From contig VGLJ01000012.1 of assembly GCA_016866775.1 (NCBI GenBank), positions 22,630 through 86,629 on the forward strand: 64,000 nucleotides of DNA, given 5' to 3'. The stretch comes from Candidatus Rokuibacteriota bacterium. Its GTDB lineage: Bacteria; Methylomirabilota; Methylomirabilia; Rokubacteriales; CSP1-6. Positions 61,615 through 64,000 of the stretch are shown piece after piece. The position numbers were made by a program, and so were the translations under genes. The notes beneath the pieces are model-generated. The model saw only the letters and a list, made by a program, of their open reading frames with translations, was not told the DNA's origin and did not search any database. The stretch's first letter is position 1. The number at the start of each line of letters is the position of its first letter.

Positions 61615-62483
61615 CCGGCATCACGCGGGAGGTCGGCCCGGGCGGCTTCACGTTCTTCCGCATCGACACGGACCGCTGCCAGGCGCGCCTGACCGCGCAC
61701 GGCGCGCAGCTCTGCGAATGGACGCCGGCCGGGCACTCGTCCTCCGTCGTGTTCCTCAGCCCTCGCGCGATCTTCGCCGCGGGCAAGGCGATCCGCGGCG
61801 GCGTACCGCTGTGCTTCCCGTGGTTCGCGAACCATCCGACGGACCGTGCGAAACCGGCGCACGGCTTCGCGCGCACGCGCACGTGGCGCGTCGGCGACGT
61901 CACGCGCGATCCCGGCGGTGACACGCGCGTCACGATGCACCTCGCGTCGGACGTCGAGACACGCGCGCTGTGGGACGCCGAGTTCACGGCGACGCTCACG
62001 CTCTCGCTCGGCCCCTCGCTGACGATGACGTTCGAAGCCGAGAACACCGGCGCCACGGAGATCGGCTACGAGATCGCCCTCCATACCTATCTCGCGGTCG
62101 GCGACGTCGAGCGGATTCGCATCCACGGCCTCGAGCGGACGCGCTACATCGACAAGGTCGACGGCGCCAGGGAGCAGCGCGCGGGTGACGAGCCGTTGAT
62201 GCTCACCGGCGACACCGACCGCGTGTTCCTCGACACGACGGCGACCTGCACGGTCGAGGACCCGGTCCTCCGACGGCGCATCGTCGTGGCGAAGGGCGGC
62301 TCGCCGGTGACGGTCGTCTGGAATCCGGGCCGCGAGAAGGGACCCGGCGTCGCCGACATCGGCGACGCCTGGCAACGGTTCGTGTGCGTGGAGACCGCGG
62401 CGTGCACGCCGCACGCGGTGCGCCTGGCGCCCCGCGCGCGCCACGCGATCACCGCGCGGGTGGACGTCGAGCCGCTGTCCTAG
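61599..62483 (+). CDS. D-hexose-6-phosphate mutarotase / aldose-1-epimerase-like protein
   Basis: 294 aa from GTG 61599. AHGAQLCEWTPAGHSS near residue 30, RGGVPLCFPWFANHP near 68 and AHGFARTRTW near 87 are the YeaD-type active-site blocks, with the Glu expected in the second half (EIALHTYLAVGD region). Converts anomers of phosphorylated sugars in the cytoplasm. The GTG lacks a strong RBS; coupling to the overlapping small exported gene is likely. Confidence 0.87.
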   Translation: MAGEVTGITREVGPGGFTFFRIDTDRCQARLTAHGAQLCEWTPAGHSSSVVFLSPRAIFAAGKAIRGGVPLCFPWFANHPTDRAKPAHGFARTRTWRVGDVTRDPGGDTRVTMHLASDVETRALWDAEFTATLTLSLGPSLTMTFEAENTGATEIGYEIALHTYLAVGDVERIRIHGLERTRYIDKVDGAREQRAGDEPLMLTGDTDRVFLDTTATCTVEDPVLRRRIVVAKGGSPVTVVWNPGREKGPGVADIGDAWQRFVCVETAACTPHAVRLAPRARHAITARVDVEPLS

Positions 62484-62938
62484 CGCTCGAGCGTAATCGC
62501 CACGTCGCGGTCGTTTCTCCCGCGGGCGAAGATCTCGAGCGCGTCCGGCAGCTCGTAATAGATCTCGAGCGTGTTCCCGTCCGGGTCGTTGAAGTAGATG
62601 CTCTTCTGGCTCACGTGGTCGATGCTGCGCGTGATCTCGACCCCGTGCGCGCGCAGCGACGCGTTGGCGTCGATGAGATCGTCCTCGGTGGCCACGCGGA
62701 ACGCGATGTGACCGAGCCCCCGCGCGCCCGGCGTCTGCCGCTCCGCCAGCGCCGCGTCCTTCACCTGGAAGAGGTCGATGCAGTGGCTCTGCCCAGGGAG
62801 CGACATGAACGTGCCGCCGTGCTCGGGGTCTTCTTCCAGGATGTGGAAGCCGAGGACCTCCGAATAGAACTTCTTGGACCGCTCGAGATCGAGGACTCGC
62901 ACGAGAATGTGGCCCAGCTCCTTCAGACGCACCATCAT
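62480..62938 (-). CDS. VOC/glyoxalase-fold protein
   Basis: 152 aa. LGHILVRVLDLERSKKFYSE at the start, GLGHIAFRVATEDDLID near residue 77, and IYFNDPDGNTLEIYYELPD near 115 with the metal Glu. A typical dioxygenase- or lyase-like VOC. GGAGG precedes ATG 62938; CTAG stop overlap with the mutarotase. Confidence 0.9.
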   Translation of the reverse strand: MMVRLKELGHILVRVLDLERSKKFYSEVLGFHILEEDPEHGGTFMSLPGQSHCIDLFQVKDAALAERQTPGARGLGHIAFRVATEDDLIDANASLRAHGVEITRSIDHVSQKSIYFNDPDGNTLEIYYELPDALEIFARGRNDRDVAITLER

Positions 62939-62969
62939 GGCCTCCCCAAGAGAGCCTTCCCCCAGGCAC

Positions 62970-62977
62970 TATACTCT
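62970..62977 (+). promoter_or_regulatory. -10-like element TATACT/TACTCT of a leaderless promoter
   Basis: TATACT (62970-62975) or TACTCT (62972-62977) ends 8 or 6 nt before ATG 62984; no Shine-Dalgarno is present. Confidence 0.5.
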
Positions 62978-62983
62978 CTCGCG

Positions 62984-63793
62984 ATGACGACCGGTGCCGC
63001 TCCCCGGATGGCCGTGCACCGTCGGGGCAGCGGCCCCGACCTCGTGCTCTTCCACGGCGGCATGGGATCGTGGAAGCATTGGGCGCGGAACGTCGACGCG
63101 CTCGCCGCGCGCTTCACCGTTCACGCGCTCGATCACCCGTCGTACGGCGCCTCCGCGTCGGTGCCTCGCGACACGACGGGCGCGCAATATCTCGAACTGA
63201 TGCACGAGCTCATCACGGAGATGTTTCCCGGCGAGACGCCGCTGCGCTTCGGCGGCTTTTCGTTCGGCGGCGCGATCGCGACCCACCTCACCCGCCGGCT
63301 CGCGCCGCGCGTGACGCACCTGTGTCTCGTGTCCCCCGCCGGGTTTCCCGCGCGCAAGTTCGGCGGGCGGCCGATCCGCAGCTACAAGGAGGCCGCCGGT
63401 GATGACACGAAGTTCCGCGAGATCGCGCGCCACAACCTGGGCGTGAACATGCTCCACGACCCCGCGAGCATCACGGACGAGGCGGTCGACATCCAGAGCG
63501 ATGGCGTCCGGCACGCGCGCTTCGACAGCCGCAAGGTCAGCGCCGGGGGCACGTTGTTGCGCGATCTCACCGCGCTCCGCAGCGAAATGGACGCGCGGCG
63601 CTGCAAGCTCCGCGTGCTGTGGGGTATCGGCGACGACTCCGCCTTTCGGCCCGCCGACCTCCTGATCGGCGAGATCCGTGAGGCCGTCGGTGGGACCCTG
63701 GACGTCCACCGCGTGCCCCGCGCCGGCCACTGGGGCGCGTACGAGAACGCGCACGAGGTCAATCGGCTGATGCTGGAGTTCTTCTCCAGCTAA
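62984..63793 (+). CDS. Alpha/beta hydrolase
   Basis: 269 aa. LVLFHGGMGSWKHWARNVD near residue 20 holds the oxyanion region, GGFSFGGAIATHL near 92 the nucleophile Ser, and VPRAGHWGAYENAHE near 245 the catalytic His. Related to meta-cleavage-product hydrolases and esterases. Divergent from the VOC gene; that pairing fits aromatic ring-cleavage chemistry, but this is inference. Confidence 0.9.
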   Translation: MTTGAAPRMAVHRRGSGPDLVLFHGGMGSWKHWARNVDALAARFTVHALDHPSYGASASVPRDTTGAQYLELMHELITEMFPGETPLRFGGFSFGGAIATHLTRRLAPRVTHLCLVSPAGFPARKFGGRPIRSYKEAAGDDTKFREIARHNLGVNMLHDPASITDEAVDIQSDGVRHARFDSRKVSAGGTLLRDLTALRSEMDARRCKLRVLWGIGDDSAFRPADLLIGEIREAVGGTLDVHRVPRAGHWGAYENAHEVNRLMLEFFSS

Positions 63794-63849
63794 TGATTCC
63801 TGCCTAAGTAATGTCCTAGAGCGATTATGCTCTCCTGTGGGGGGACGAC

Positions 63850-64000
63850 ATGCGCCCACAGGGGAGCCCGGCTGAGCTCGAGAAGCGACGCCTGCGCGCC
63901 ATCGACCTGCTTCAGCGTGATGTCCCCGTTCATGTCGTCGCCGACCGTCTCGGGGTCGATCGCCGCTCGGTCCGTCGATGGAAGCGGACCCACCGCCGTC
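63850..64000 (+). mobile_element. IS630-type transposase, 5' end only (runs off the window)
   Basis: The ATG 63850 frame stays open to the window edge. MRPQGSPAELEKRRLRAIDL then VVADRLGVDRRSVRRWKRTH is the N-terminal helix-turn-helix of IS630-family transposases. The short region 63794-63849 may hold the left inverted repeat, which I cannot define without the other end. Confidence 0.7.

Noticed and set aside
1..64000. CRISPR arrays, rRNA or tRNA genes
   Set aside because: No regularly spaced direct repeats and no recognisable tRNA T-loop or rRNA conserved cores were found by eye; a tRNA missed in dense coding sequence cannot be fully excluded without a covariance search.

Overview
The window is GC-rich, densely packed bacterial chromosome with no rRNA, tRNA or CRISPR array that I could find. 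The gene content is repeated luciferase-like F420/flavin oxidoreductases (4), amidohydrolase-2 family hydrolases (4), VOC/glyoxalase proteins (4), SDR oxidoreductases (3), family III CoA-transferases (2), two complete peptide/nickel-type ABC importers and two molybdenum hydroxylase loci. This looks like a soil heterotroph such as Candidatus Rokubacteria/Methylomirabilota or a similar uncultured lineage. The taxonomic guess is inference from gene repertoire only.

Layout. 1-873: end of an LLM oxidoreductase. 877-8740 (minus): an ABC importer operon (binding protein, two permeases, two ATPases) running into a SelA-like PLP enzyme and a CoA-transferase. 8847-11004: a second CoA-transferase and a degraded SPFH-like gene. 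11120-14161 (minus): TauD-type dioxygenase, phosphatase, LLM enzyme and a frameshifted cupin. 14311-22631 (minus): a long, overlapping catabolic operon with amidohydrolase, fumarase/adenylosuccinate-lyase-type lyase, a three-subunit Mo hydroxylase, a MoaD-like protein, a NodB-type deacetylase, an SDR and a lipoprotein. 22657-36892: short divergent and convergent units. 36923-38935: truncated IS630-type helix-turn-helix, Gre-like factor, asparaginase. 39127-44606 (plus): second ABC importer. 44612-49058 (minus): 2-oxoacid dehydrogenase E2 and E1-beta pieces, a DsrE-like protein, EthD-like and VOC proteins. 49292-63793: mixed hydrolases, a stand-alone form II CoxL-like protein, a DUF748/AsmA-like gene and others. 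63850-64000: start of an IS630-type transposase.

Most important observation: at 46543-46899 the apparently short DsrE-like gene continues in frame through two TGA codons to a full-length 118-residue protein. The TGAs occupy both cysteine positions of the family's CGGC motif. A perfect 9-bp hairpin with a GGG loop starts one base after the second TGA and is not followed by a T-tract. This is best read as a selenoprotein with a UGGU motif and a SECIS element.

Other structure worth attention: a dispersed approximately 76-bp double-hairpin repeat occurs three times. One copy exactly fills the gap between two convergent genes, one is translated as an in-frame N-terminal extension of a permease, and one splits the DUF748 gene by frameshift. 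The second hairpin shows compensatory base changes between copies. Many genes have a TANNNT -10-like hexamer 6-8 nt before the start codon and no Shine-Dalgarno, suggesting leaderless transcription. Convergent genes often share or abut stop codons, and all four NTGA stop/start overlaps (A, G, T and C) occur.
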